Origin: Hungatella sp. UBA4396
GTDB lineage: Bacteria; Bacillota; Clostridia; Lachnospirales; Lachnospiraceae
DNA length: 64,000 bases
Assembly: GCA_002389905.1 (NCBI GenBank)
Contig: DGRE01000027.1
Coordinates: forward strand, 46,664 to 110,663
Direction of reading: 5' to 3'
The translations under genes were made by a program, and so were the position numbers. The notes beneath the pieces are model-generated. The model did not search any database. It was not told the origin of the DNA and saw only the letters and a list, made by a program, of their open reading frames with translations. Below are positions 1-8,900 of this stretch, one piece after another (within the stretch, counting starts at the first letter, position 1; the number at the start of each line of letters is the position of its first letter).

Positions 1-881
1 CACAAGGCCAGAAGATACAGAGCCATCACAAGAAGACCGAGAATTAGAAATGGGGCGTTGCTGGAAAAAATATTCTCTGCCGCTTCTCCGCCTATGACCA
101 TGGAAGAAAAAGATTTCACCAGAAAACGGACGAAGAAACCAGGTGTATCTATTAGCTGAGTGAGCAGGGATACCTCTGCCGGAGCGGCGTGATCCTCTAT
201 TGCATAGGAATTGCTCCACATATACAGTAGAAATGGCACCAGCGCACTGAAACCATAAATGCCGTACTTTGTCCTTTCTCCCTTCTTTGCCAGGAAAAAC
301 AGGAAACCGCAGGCCAGAACCACAGTTGCTGAATATACGGCGCAGTAAGGGCCTGCCACCAAAAGGGTGGTAAAAAAGGGGAGAAGGATCAGCTTTATCT
401 GATCACGGGGCCACTCCTCTTCATTCCAGCTTCGGTCCAAGAGTTCATAATGGTAGTAAAAGCAGACAAAGGACAGAAAGTGTGCCCAGCCGCTTCCGTT
501 GGTCAGCATTTCCCATTTGTTGAGGCTGAAAACCACTGCCGTTAAGACAATAGTCCAGATGAGAGAAAGCCTTTTTCTAAGGCAGTATTTCGTCAGAACC
601 ATCCCGGAAAGTCCCAGGGCCAAAACTCCCAGCACCCGGTCAAACATGGTAGAATAGCTGAAAAGAGCCACATTGATAATTCTTCCCAGGTAATTGACGG
701 GAATTCTCGTAAAGATGTCAGGCACAAAAAATTTGGCAGGATTCCATACGTCAGGCAGATAACTGTTTACCAGACGTACGTAATCGGTGTAGATTCCCTC
801 GCTGGTAGATGCAAAAATATACCAGAGACAGAAAAACGTTCCTAAAACAGGAAATAAGTAATACAAGTAACTGCGTTTCAT
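1..881 (-). CDS. Polytopic membrane protein, 3' end cut by window edge
   Basis: Open reading frame running off the left edge; 293 codons are visible. It starts at an ATG at 881 preceded by AGGGAGGAATTT, a strong ribosome binding site. The N-terminus MKRSYLYYLFPVLGTFFCLW is a membrane segment, followed by a short loop (EGIYTDYVRLVN) and several further hydrophobic stretches. The layout, an early acidic extracytoplasmic loop followed by many membrane helices, resembles GT-C type glycosyltransferases or other polysaccharide membrane proteins, but no catalytic motif can be assigned. It lies 17 bp downstream of another large membrane protein in the heptose operon, so a role in surface glycan assembly is inferred. 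The C-terminus is unseen. Confidence 0.75.
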   Translation of the reverse strand, partial: MKRSYLYYLFPVLGTFFCLWYIFASTSEGIYTDYVRLVNSYLPDVWNPAKFFVPDIFTRIPVNYLGRIINVALFSYSTMFDRVLGVLALGLSGMVLTKYCLRKRLSLIWTIVLTAVVFSLNKWEMLTNGSGWAHFLSFVCFYYHYELLDRSWNEEEWPRDQIKLILLPFFTTLLVAGPYCAVYSATVVLACGFLFFLAKKGERTKYGIYGFSALVPFLLYMWSNSYAIEDHAAPAEVSLLTQLIDTPGFFVRFLVKSFSSMVIGGEAAENIFSSNAPFLILGLLVMALYLLAL

Positions 882-898
882 AAATTCCTCCCTGCCGC

Positions 899-2707
899 TT
901 AATCTGCGGTTATTTCAGCAACCACAGCAAGGTGCTTTTCTCCTCTTTGTTCTGATGCACTTTCATAATAAAAGTTGCATTCAAAGTCCAGTTCCTTGAT
1001 CTGGGAAGGCTCTCCGGTGATCTCAGCGGTCACAGTGGGGGCGACCATGGGGATGATCTGCTTTTCTTTTCCATTTATGGTCACAGTGATGGTTTCCAAG
1101 CCTGTAATAGTTCCGGGATAATAGAATTTCAGACCGATCTTCCCTTCTTTTCCCGTCATGACCCGGATTCTGGCGCTTTCATCCAGCCAGCCGTCGTCAT
1201 AGCAGCCATATACCGGCTCTAATTTGATCCGTTTTACAAAATCCGTTATATCCTGGAACCGGTTATGGGCCGGCTCCTCTCTCAAAATAAGCATGTTGGG
1301 CTTCACCAGTCCGATGTCGTGAATGGAATCAATGAAGTAGACCTCTGTACCTTCTGCCTTTCGTTTCTTATCAAAGGTTTTAAAGAAGGTCTGGGCTGTA
1401 AAATCGCTCATTTCATAGGAATTTCCGATCATATAAATCTTTTTTCCAAATATGCCCTCCTGATACTTCCCATAGGTTTCTTCTGCAAGGGAATTATACC
1501 GGAGCTGATTGGGCCAGTAATACAGGTTTTCGTATTTTTCCCGGTAAAAGCTTTCAACCGGAAGCATGATAAGTCCGTAAATCAGGAACAGGCCGCAGTA
1601 AAGAAGGGGCCAGGAAATGCGGACTCCCGTTTCCTGTTTGGGGGCTGCGATCCCGCACATATAGGCGGCCAGAAGCCACGCCCCTGTCATGGATACATAG
1701 ATCCATCTGGTTTCCACCCGGATGGTGACACTGGAGGAGCCGATGCACAAAGCGATGAACAGCAAAAACAGACCGATAACGGGAAGGCGTTTTTTTAATG
1801 CTTCCTTCTCTTTTAAAAGCCTGACCAGGAAAATCACGGTCATTGCAAGCAGAAACAGGTCTGAAGCTATGACAAAAACCCGGACCCAGGCAGGGGAAGC
1901 ACCCCAGCTTAAACCGCTTAAATGATCGGGGCCTGCATTGATTCCAAAGATATAAAGCACCTGGCTGAAGGCATAACGGAAGGTATCCGAAATTCCGAAG
2001 GTATCCGCTACATTGGTCCCTCCGGTTCCTGCAGGGGATATGGTTCCGATGGTGAAAAGGCGGATAGCCTGGACAGCCAGAAATGCGGCAGTCACATGAA
2101 GCCAGGGCTGTCTGCGCTTTTCCTTTTTCATGAGAAAGGCTCCGTAAAACAAAACCAGCAGTGCCATATACCGTTCGTGGATGAAGCAGACGGAAAAATA
2201 CAGAACCGATGCCCAGGGCAAAAGCCTCTTTGTCTCTTCTCCCGACATATAGCGGTAGAGACAGTAAAGGATTCCTATGGCAGCCCATAAGGCCAGGCTT
2301 TCCATAAGGCCGTAGACCTGGCTGATCTGGTAGTAGGACATTCTGGAAAGCAGATATAAAATACCGCACAAAAATCCCACCGGCCACCGGTCTGACAAAC
2401 GCTTTCCAAAACGGTAAACCGTGTAGGCGATGCAGGTGTTGAGCAAAATATTAATGGGGACGAACCAGCCGATTCGGCTTCCGGTTACCATAAGCTCCAG
2501 CCAGGCTGCCAGATAGTAAACAAAGCGGAATCTGGTGCTTCCCAGGGGGAATACGAACTGGGCAAAGGACTGCTCTCCGTAGCAAGACCACAGGTAAAGG
2601 TCGTCCATATAAAGTCCTTTGATTTCAATTCCCCTGTTTATGAAAAAAGCGAAGACCAGCAAAAGTGCGGCGGCAATCAGCTCATTTTTCCATTGTTTTT
2701 CTCCCAT
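899..2707 (-). CDS. Large membrane protein, GT-C-like, of the heptose operon
   Basis: A 602-residue protein with roughly ten hydrophobic segments in the first ~430 residues and a soluble C-terminal domain of ~160 residues. The start MGEKQWKN at 2707 is preferred because AAAGGAG lies 11 bases upstream; an ATG at 2740 is in frame but has no ribosome binding site and sits against the gmhA stop. The first extracytoplasmic loop contains MDDLYLW, an acidic pair typical of GT-C glycosyltransferase active-site loops. I do not recognise a named family. It lies between gmhA and a second membrane protein, so it may transfer or polymerise sugars of the surface glycan; this is inference. Confidence 0.75.
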   Translation of the reverse strand: MGEKQWKNELIAAALLLVFAFFINRGIEIKGLYMDDLYLWSCYGEQSFAQFVFPLGSTRFRFVYYLAAWLELMVTGSRIGWFVPINILLNTCIAYTVYRFGKRLSDRWPVGFLCGILYLLSRMSYYQISQVYGLMESLALWAAIGILYCLYRYMSGEETKRLLPWASVLYFSVCFIHERYMALLVLFYGAFLMKKEKRRQPWLHVTAAFLAVQAIRLFTIGTISPAGTGGTNVADTFGISDTFRYAFSQVLYIFGINAGPDHLSGLSWGASPAWVRVFVIASDLFLLAMTVIFLVRLLKEKEALKKRLPVIGLFLLFIALCIGSSSVTIRVETRWIYVSMTGAWLLAAYMCGIAAPKQETGVRISWPLLYCGLFLIYGLIMLPVESFYREKYENLYYWPNQLRYNSLAEETYGKYQEGIFGKKIYMIGNSYEMSDFTAQTFFKTFDKKRKAEGTEVYFIDSIHDIGLVKPNMLILREEPAHNRFQDITDFVKRIKLEPVYGCYDDGWLDESARIRVMTGKEGKIGLKFYYPGTITGLETITVTINGKEKQIIPMVAPTVTAEITGEPSQIKELDFECNFYYESASEQRGEKHLAVVAEITAD

Positions 2708-2743
2708 CTCTCTCTGATCTCCTTTCCCGGGGTGGTCCATTTC

Positions 2744-3379
2744 TTAGAAAAAGCGTTCTTCCAGCATCAGGCACAAGGTATGGTAGACAGGGAGGTGAAG
2801 CTCCTGTATCTTAAACACCTCTGTTTCCGGAACACTGATGGTCACGTCTGCTGCTGCTTTTAAAAACCCTCCCTTTTGACCGGTCAGGCCGATGGTCTTC
2901 ATGCCAAGAGCTTTTGCTGCTGCCACGGCATACATGACATTTTTAGAATTTCCGGAGGTGGAAATACCTAAAAATACATCCCCCTTTTTCCCGTATCCAT
3001 AGGTCTGCTGGGCATAAATCAGATTTCCGTCTACATCGTTTAAATATGCGGTGGAAAGACCCGGATGGTTGCTCAGGGAAATAGCCGGCAGTCCGCCCTG
3101 AAGCTTCTGGGCTAACTCCTCTCCCCTCTCCGGATCGGCCTCATAAAGAGCCTTTGCAAATTCCTCCGAAACCTGGCGGCGCTTTACAAAGCCTTTCATC
3201 AGCTCTCCTACGATATGTTCCGCATCGGCGCAGCTTCCTCCATTTCCGGCCACCAAAAGCTTTCCGCCGTTTTCATAGCATTGTTCCAAAATTTCATAGG
3301 CTGCCCGTAACTGGGGCTTTACTTCCTCCAATATGGGATAACGGTCCGCTAATTCATCTAAGTATTTCATAGGATCCAT
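2744..3379 (-). CDS. gmhA: Sedoheptulose-7-phosphate isomerase (GmhA)
   Basis: SIS-domain protein of 211 residues, the usual length for GmhA, which converts sedoheptulose 7-phosphate to D-glycero-D-manno-heptose 7-phosphate in the cytoplasm. The sugar-phosphate loop LLVAGNGGSCADAEHIVGEL includes the His and Glu used for zinc/substrate in E. coli GmhA, and the C-terminal segment KIQELHLPVYHTLCLM supplies the conserved Gln and His. GISTSGNSKNV is the second SIS phosphate-binding loop. It follows gmhB by 4 bases and is first in pathway order with hddA, gmhB and hddC next to it, which firmly points to the GDP-heptose route. A second internal insert (residues ~65-90) is slightly longer than in E. 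coli. Confidence 0.93.
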   Translation of the reverse strand: MDPMKYLDELADRYPILEEVKPQLRAAYEILEQCYENGGKLLVAGNGGSCADAEHIVGELMKGFVKRRQVSEEFAKALYEADPERGEELAQKLQGGLPAISLSNHPGLSTAYLNDVDGNLIYAQQTYGYGKKGDVFLGISTSGNSKNVMYAVAAAKALGMKTIGLTGQKGGFLKAAADVTISVPETEVFKIQELHLPVYHTLCLMLEERFF

Positions 3380-3383
3380 TTTT

Positions 3384-3962
3384 TCACTCTCCTTCTCTCG
3401 TCAGTATCCAGTCCACCGCCTCTTTCATAGTGGGGGCATAGGCATCCAAGGATTCTTTTTTCTCTTCCCCGGTCATGGCTTCATATAGTTCCCTGCCGTA
3501 TCCGGTTCCCACTAAAATTCCCTTTACTCCATAACGCCTTCCGGCTTTTGTATCCAGAATTTTGTCACCGATCATGTAAGAATGAGCCTTATCCACTTGA
3601 AAAAATGCTTCAGCCATTTCAAACATTCCTGTTTCCGGCTTCCGGCAATGGCATTCTTTTTTATATTCGCCGATTCCGTGGACCGGATGATGGGGACAGT
3701 AGAAAAAGCGGTCAATTTCCGCACCTTTTTCAGAAAGAAGGCTGTTTAAGTATTGATGAAGGGATACGACATCCTCTTCTTTATAATACCCTCTTGCCAC
3801 ACCTGCCTGATTGGTCACCACCACCAGCTTAAAGTTGTGATCCTTAAGCCTTTTTAATTCCTCCGCCACATCTGGAAGAAGGACCAGGTCTGAATGGCGG
3901 TATAAGTATTCCACTTCCTCATTGATGGTGCCGTCCCGGTCTAAAAATACGATTTTATCCAT
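3384..3962 (-). CDS. gmhB: D-glycero-D-manno-heptose 1,7-bisphosphate 7-phosphatase (GmhB)
   Basis: HAD-family phosphatase of 192 residues, matching GmhB length. Motif I is FLDRDGTINEE (nucleophile Asp and acid/base Asp), motif II is VVTNQAG, and motif IV is MIGDKILD. The zinc loop CPHHPVHGIGEYKKECHCRKP carries the Cys-His-Cys-Cys set that defines GmhB and histidinol-phosphatase relatives. The start MDKIVFLDRDGT at 3962 is chosen because the HAD fold begins there; the reading frame stays open upstream through a copy of the intergenic repeat but that stretch has no family match. It removes the 7-phosphate after HddA acts, in the GDP-heptose pathway. Confidence 0.92.
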   Translation of the reverse strand: MDKIVFLDRDGTINEEVEYLYRHSDLVLLPDVAEELKRLKDHNFKLVVVTNQAGVARGYYKEEDVVSLHQYLNSLLSEKGAEIDRFFYCPHHPVHGIGEYKKECHCRKPETGMFEMAEAFFQVDKAHSYMIGDKILDTKAGRRYGVKGILVGTGYGRELYEAMTGEEKKESLDAYAPTMKEAVDWILTREGE

Positions 3963-3974
3963 GTTTTTCACTTT

Positions 3975-4025
3975 CTTGCCCTGAATTTTGGGCATAAAGA
4001 TATGCCCGGAGGGCGCTTCCTCTTT
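3975..4025 (-). repeat. Structured intergenic repeat, copy E (between hddA and gmhB)
   Basis: A ~51-bp unit matching the repeat family seen at 9865, 25614 and 26787. Read on the minus strand it has GCCC-TCC-GGGC, then GGGCAT-ATCTTT-ATGCCC, then GCCC-AAAATTCA-GGGC, so four segments can pair as 1:2 plus 3:4 or as 2:3. It begins right at the stop codon of hddA and ends just before the gmhB start. Function unknown. Confidence 0.7.
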
Positions 4026-5094
4026 ATAATTGAAAGCGGTATTCTCCGTCCGGAATGGCAACCTTGATCTCCTGGTAATCCCACCGTTTTTCATCGGTGA
4101 TCCATGCCTGGGCTCCACGCAGTTCAAAGTTCCAGTCTGTCAATTGGCCGCCTGCAGCTTCCAGACGGGCCGCTACTTTATGGCGCACGTTATAAGGGCA
4201 GTAGATCAGAAGGTATCCGCCTCCTCCGGCTCCTAAAAGCTTGCCTCCCAAGGCTCCTGCTTTCAGCGCCTCTTCGTAAAGCTCATCGATCTGGGGAGTG
4301 GTAATCTTGCTGCTCATTCGCTTTTTGCTCTTCCAGCCGTAATCCAAAAGCTTTCCAAAACCGTATAGGTTTCCTCTTAAAAGTTCATCTTTCATGGCAT
4401 AGGCCAGGGCCTTTACCTCGCACATGGCATCAAAGGGATCTTTCTTTTCGTAATTTTTCACCTGGTCCTTGATGATGTTGGCGGAAACGTGGATGTTTCC
4501 GGTGTAGCAGAGCAGCAAGTTGTATTGCAGCTCGTGAATGATCTCTTTTTTGATCCGGAGGGGATTGACTACCACATTATTGCGTCCGTGGAATTCGATG
4601 AAATTAAAGCCTCCGAAGGTTGCGGCATACTGGTCCTGGTATCCGCCGTCGATCTTTAAATCCTCCCGCTCCACCTTATAGGCCAAATCTGCCATGGCGT
4701 AGGCGTCCAGCTCTATACCCTTCCATTTTGCCATGGCTGTCAAAAGAGCCACCATAACTGTGGAAGAGGTTCCAAGACCCGATCCCGGAGGTGCGTCGCA
4801 TTGTAAATATACCTCGCAGCCCTGTTTGATGTCCATGGCCTTTAAGGCTGCTGTCACCAGATCCAGGCGTCCGTCGTATACATAATTTTCTTTTGTATTG
4901 TATTTGACTGTCATATCAAAGTCTAAGGAGTGGACGGTGATATGGTCATCTTCACGGGGAACGATGGAGCAATAAGCGTATTTATTGATGGTGCTGCCGA
5001 TAATCGCTCCTCCCTGCTGGTTGCAGAAAGGGGCCACATCCGTACCGCCGCCTCCAAAGCTCACTCTTAGAGGTGCACGTCCTCTGATTATCAT
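4024..5094 (-). CDS. hddA: D-glycero-alpha-D-manno-heptose-7-phosphate kinase (HddA)
   Basis: GHMP kinase of 356 residues, close to the ~340 of known HddA proteins. It phosphorylates the anomeric position of heptose 7-phosphate to give the alpha-1,7-bisphosphate used in the GDP (not ADP) branch. The N-terminus RGRAPLRVSFGGGGTDVAPF is the characteristic HddA/GHMP start, PPGSGLGTSSTVMVAL is the phosphate-binding motif 2, and LGGKLLGAGGGGYLLIYC is motif 3. It overlaps hddC by 4 bases (ATGA), so the two are translationally coupled. The stop abuts a copy of the 52-bp repeat. Confidence 0.93.
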   Translation of the reverse strand: MIIRGRAPLRVSFGGGGTDVAPFCNQQGGAIIGSTINKYAYCSIVPREDDHITVHSLDFDMTVKYNTKENYVYDGRLDLVTAALKAMDIKQGCEVYLQCDAPPGSGLGTSSTVMVALLTAMAKWKGIELDAYAMADLAYKVEREDLKIDGGYQDQYAATFGGFNFIEFHGRNNVVVNPLRIKKEIIHELQYNLLLCYTGNIHVSANIIKDQVKNYEKKDPFDAMCEVKALAYAMKDELLRGNLYGFGKLLDYGWKSKKRMSSKITTPQIDELYEEALKAGALGGKLLGAGGGGYLLIYCPYNVRHKVAARLEAAGGQLTDWNFELRGAQAWITDEKRWDYQEIKVAIPDGEYRFQL

Positions 5095-5798
5095 ATGACT
5101 ACCCTTCCTTTCTCCACATCTTCTATAAACCGGTAATAATCTTCCGGGACTCCGATATCAATAAAGTATCCGTCATTGACAAAGCCGCCAAGTTTTTTTC
5201 CTTCCAAAAGCCATTTGGGGATCATGTCGTGTTCCAAGGATACCTTTCCTTCGGGGATGTCCTCCAGCAAAGCACGGTTCATTAAGTAAACGCCTCCGTT
5301 GATGGTTCCTCTCCGCGTTTCTTCTGTCTTTTCATCAAATGAGGTGAGCCAGCCGTTTTCCAGGACTGCCTGTCCGTACCGGGACACATCCTCTACCTCC
5401 CGAAGCACCAGGGCCATGTCAAGGTCACGCTCCTGACTTAAGGCGGTGAGCCTGCTATAATCAAGCTGGTAAAAAGTATCTGCATTCAGCACCAGGAAAC
5501 GTTCTGATGTCACCTGGCGTCCTGCGTTCTTAATGGCTCCTGCCGTTCCCAGAAGTTCTTCTTCATAAGCATAGGAAACCTGGATTCCCCAGGTCGATCC
5601 GTCTTTAAAATATTCTTCCACCATGGAGCCTTTATACCCCACTGCAAAGATCACGTGAGTCACTCCATGATTGATTAATTCCATGATTACATATTCCATA
5701 AAGGGTTTGTCCTGAATCAGCGCCATTGGCTTTGGCCTGTCGCTTACCACGGAACGAAGCCTGGTTCCAAGGCCGCCTGCCAGTAAAACTGCCTGCAT
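5091..5798 (-). CDS. hddC: D-glycero-alpha-D-manno-heptose 1-phosphate guanylyltransferase (HddC)
   Basis: Sugar-1-phosphate nucleotidyltransferase of 235 residues. MQAVLLAGGLGTRLRSVV is the nucleotide-binding signature, FLVLNADTF holds the metal-binding Asp, and HDMIPKWLLE lies in the sugar-binding half. The ATG at 5798 is chosen because GGGAGG sits 9 bases upstream; 13 codons further upstream are open but unsupported. Family members make GDP- or other NDP-sugars; the guanylyltransferase assignment rests on the neighbouring gmhA, gmhB and hddA, which together complete the GDP-heptose pathway. It is the first gene of the unit, with a possible promoter at 5874-5902. Confidence 0.88.
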   Translation of the reverse strand: MQAVLLAGGLGTRLRSVVSDRPKPMALIQDKPFMEYVIMELINHGVTHVIFAVGYKGSMVEEYFKDGSTWGIQVSYAYEEELLGTAGAIKNAGRQVTSERFLVLNADTFYQLDYSRLTALSQERDLDMALVLREVEDVSRYGQAVLENGWLTSFDEKTEETRRGTINGGVYLMNRALLEDIPEGKVSLEHDMIPKWLLEGKKLGGFVNDGYFIDIGVPEDYYRFIEDVEKGRVVI

Positions 5799-5873
5799 AT
5801 TCTGTGTCCTCCCGGTTCTGTCTTTCCTGCCCGCCATGGGCAGACTTTGTCGATAAATAATCTAAACGTCATT

Positions 5874-5902
5874 ATTATATCATATACCCTTTGGAATAAT
5901 CC
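5874..5902 (-). promoter_or_regulatory. Possible promoter of the hddC-hddA-gmhB-gmhA unit
   Basis: A perfect TATAAT (minus strand, 5874-5879) lies ~75 bases before the hddC start. The -35 at the right distance (GGATTA) is poor, so only the -10 is convincing. A short CTGCCC/GGGCAG hairpin (5827-5843) sits in the leader. Confidence 0.35.
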
Positions 5903-5925
5903 ACTATATTCGGCATAAATCGGAA

Positions 5926-5958
5926 AGGCAGGGAGCCATTTTTTCTGACTTCCTGCCT
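5926..5958 (-). terminator. Terminator after the 1037-residue glycosyltransferase gene
   Basis: Minus-strand hairpin AGGCAGG ... CCTGCCT with the loop rich in A, followed by TTT. The stem is good but the T-run is short, so termination may be partial. Confidence 0.5.
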
Positions 5959-5963
5959 AAATC

Positions 5964-8900
5964 TTAAAAATCTTCTCCGATTACTTCCCATGCCGCATCA
6001 ATGCTGTGATATCTGCGGATATAATCCTGAGCCGCTCTGCACATCTGCCTGCACCTGTTTGTATCCTGGTAAAGAGACACTACTTCCCGGGCAAATTCTT
6101 CCCGGTCATCACAGATTGCCATGACAGTTTCTGCTTCAGCAATTCCTTCTGCTCCGATGGAGGTAGTAACCACCGGCGCACCGTAATAAAGGGCTTCAAT
6201 GACTTTTCCCTTTACCCCGGCTCCATAACGGAGGGGAACTACCACAACCCGGCACTGTTCATAAAGCCTTGATAATTCTTCTTCTGAAACAAAGCCCTTT
6301 ACAATGATTCCGTTATCCGGCTGCTCCAAAGCGCTGATTTCTTCCGTCACCTTAGAGCCAACGATATAAAAATTCACCTTAAGCTTTTCCCTGATCAGAG
6401 GGAATATCTCTCTTGCAAACCATAAGACAGCATCTGCATTAGGCGGATGGGCAAAGCCGCCTACAAACAGCAGCCCTTCCTTCTTTTCAAAGTCATCGGA
6501 AATACGGGTTAAGAACTGTTCAAATACATAGGCCACAATGGCCTTTACGGTCAGGGCAGGCTCAAGCTGGTGAATGGCATCCCGCTCCACATAAGACGGA
6601 TAATAGGATACTGCCGCCTTTCTCATAATGCGAAGCTCCACTGACTTCCAATACTCAGATGACCGCCGTTTTTCCGGGTCACCGGTCAGCTCATATTCTC
6701 TGCCTTCCCGCAGGAAATGAAGATCATGGCCATAATAAATCATCTTCATGTTTGTGTTGTTTTTTATAAAATCCACATATTTTGCCGCAATATGAGGCCG
6801 GTTTAAGTAGGCCACCTTAATGTCATTTCCATGGTCCTTTAACCAGTCCCAGATCTTGGTCTCATAATCTCTGCCGTAGAGAATTTCAATTCCCATCTGC
6901 TGCAATGCAGTGGAATAAGGTTCTTCATGAAGGAAGTTATCCCCGAGGAACTTTACCGCATAGCCCTTTTCCAGAAACATTTGTAAATACTGGAACGTGG
7001 TCTTAGAACCGGCATCACGGTCATAGGTGGGCACATAATGGTCGATAACCAGAATCATATCCTTGCCCTGGCTTCTCTCCCTGGCCCTGAAGGGATCGGG
7101 ATTTCCGTTGTTTTCACATTGCTTCTTAAATTCGTCAGCCCATTTTTCTTTCAGCTTCTTTCCGTTTTCCACCTGATAGCGCTTTAAGCCCGTACCATTG
7201 ACATCGGTTCCATTGGAAACGCCTTCAAAATGAATGACCTTGGAAAGAGGCTGGTAAACCACCCGAAGCCCTGCTTTTCTCACCTCAAAAGCCAGGTCAG
7301 AGTCCTCGCAGTATGCAGGAGCGAACCGCTCGTCAAAGCCGCCGATCTGCTTCCACAGATCATTGGACAAGAGGATAGCCGCACCGGAAATGTAGTCCAC
7401 ATCTTTCACATAATTATACTCCGGCTTGTCCGGATCATCCAGCCGTCCGTAGTTCCAGCCGGAACCGTCACTCCAGATGATTCCTCCGGCTTCCTGGAGG
7501 CGTCCGTCAGGGTATACCAGCTTGGAGCCTGCCATTCCGATGGTGGGATCTGATTCTACCAGATTCACCAGACTGCTGAGCCAGCCAGCCGTCACCTGGG
7601 TGTCGTTGTTGAGAAACATAATGTATTTTCCCCTGGCAGCCTTAGCCGCCTGGTTGCAGTTGCGCAGAAAACCCTGGTTGGTTTCATTGCGGCAGATCAC
7701 CAGATTTTCAGCAAACTTGGAAAGCTCTGCTGTGGCATCAGTGGAAACGTCATCCGCAATGATCACCTCATAAGACACATCCTTTGTGTGCTCCAGAATA
7801 GAAACAAGGCAGGCATAGGTATAATGGATCTGATTGTATACCGGAATGATGATGGATACCATGGGGGCTCCCTCTTTTACAAAGCGGAGCTTTCTATGGG
7901 TCCGGTATATCTCCCCGATTTTCATATCTCCTTCAATCAGATTCTTCCCCTCTTCAGTCGTGTAGAGGCGGATAGAACGGATAGGGTGAATGATTGCATC
8001 TTTCGTATAGGATAAAACCTTTCGTTTTCTGGTTCCCTGGGGAAACTTCTCATCAAAGATCCGTTTCAGCTTTCTCCTGACACGGTAGGTAAATGACAAG
8101 TGTCCCTGAAGGGTTTCCACAATCCCCTGCATTTCCTGGCAGTCCTTTCGGAGGGCTTCAATAATGGCAGTCTGGTTACTCACATGGTTATCGGTCAGCC
8201 GCTTTACCTCCTGCTGCTTGGTGATGGTCACATCCCGTTCCTTTACTTCCAGCTCCAGGTTGGATATGCGCTCCTTGGTATCGTCGATGATCTGGGATAC
8301 CTCATACATATCTCCTGGCAGGGCGTAGGTTTCGTGCATGTAGTTAACCAGATAAATCTGCTGGTTCTCTCCGTGAACATATTCCTGGAAATGGCGCTCC
8401 ATCTCCTCATAAACGGTCAGGCGCTCCGCCTCCACTCCCATTTCTTCCATAAATTCTGCCATGGAATCATAGGATAAAATGCTTTTATACTGCTCATAAA
8501 AATAATATAGGACACGGTATTTTATAAATGTCACGGGAACCGGAAAGGTAAACACCCATTCATAGTCCAGACAATAATATCCATCTTCGGTCTTCATGAT
8601 ATTTTCAAACAGGCAGTCAATGTTAGAAATCTGAAAAGCCCAATCCTTTTTTATGCTCTCTTCAGCCCCTGAAAGATTTCCGAATACTTCTTCAAATTCC
8701 GGCGTCAGGACAAAGGGAATCATATGATCTTCCCTGACATTTAAAATCATGGAAATTCCGTCTTCCATATGGGAGACAGAAACCCTTCCGTCCTGGATTT
8801 CCCTTCCAAGAAGCTCGGATAAGGTTTCCCCTACCAGAAAATCAAACCGGGCAGTGCCGCCATCAGGGCTTATGGAAACCTCCGCAACCTTCAGCTTCTG

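Noticed and set aside
1265..2387. Several long open frames opposite or shifted within the 602-residue membrane protein gene
   Set aside because: Shadow frames with no start signals and low-complexity composition.
5827..5843. CTGCCC/GGGCAG hairpin in the hddC leader as another repeat copy
   Set aside because: It shares only a GC-rich stem with the 52-bp family and lacks the conserved TATACCAT centre.
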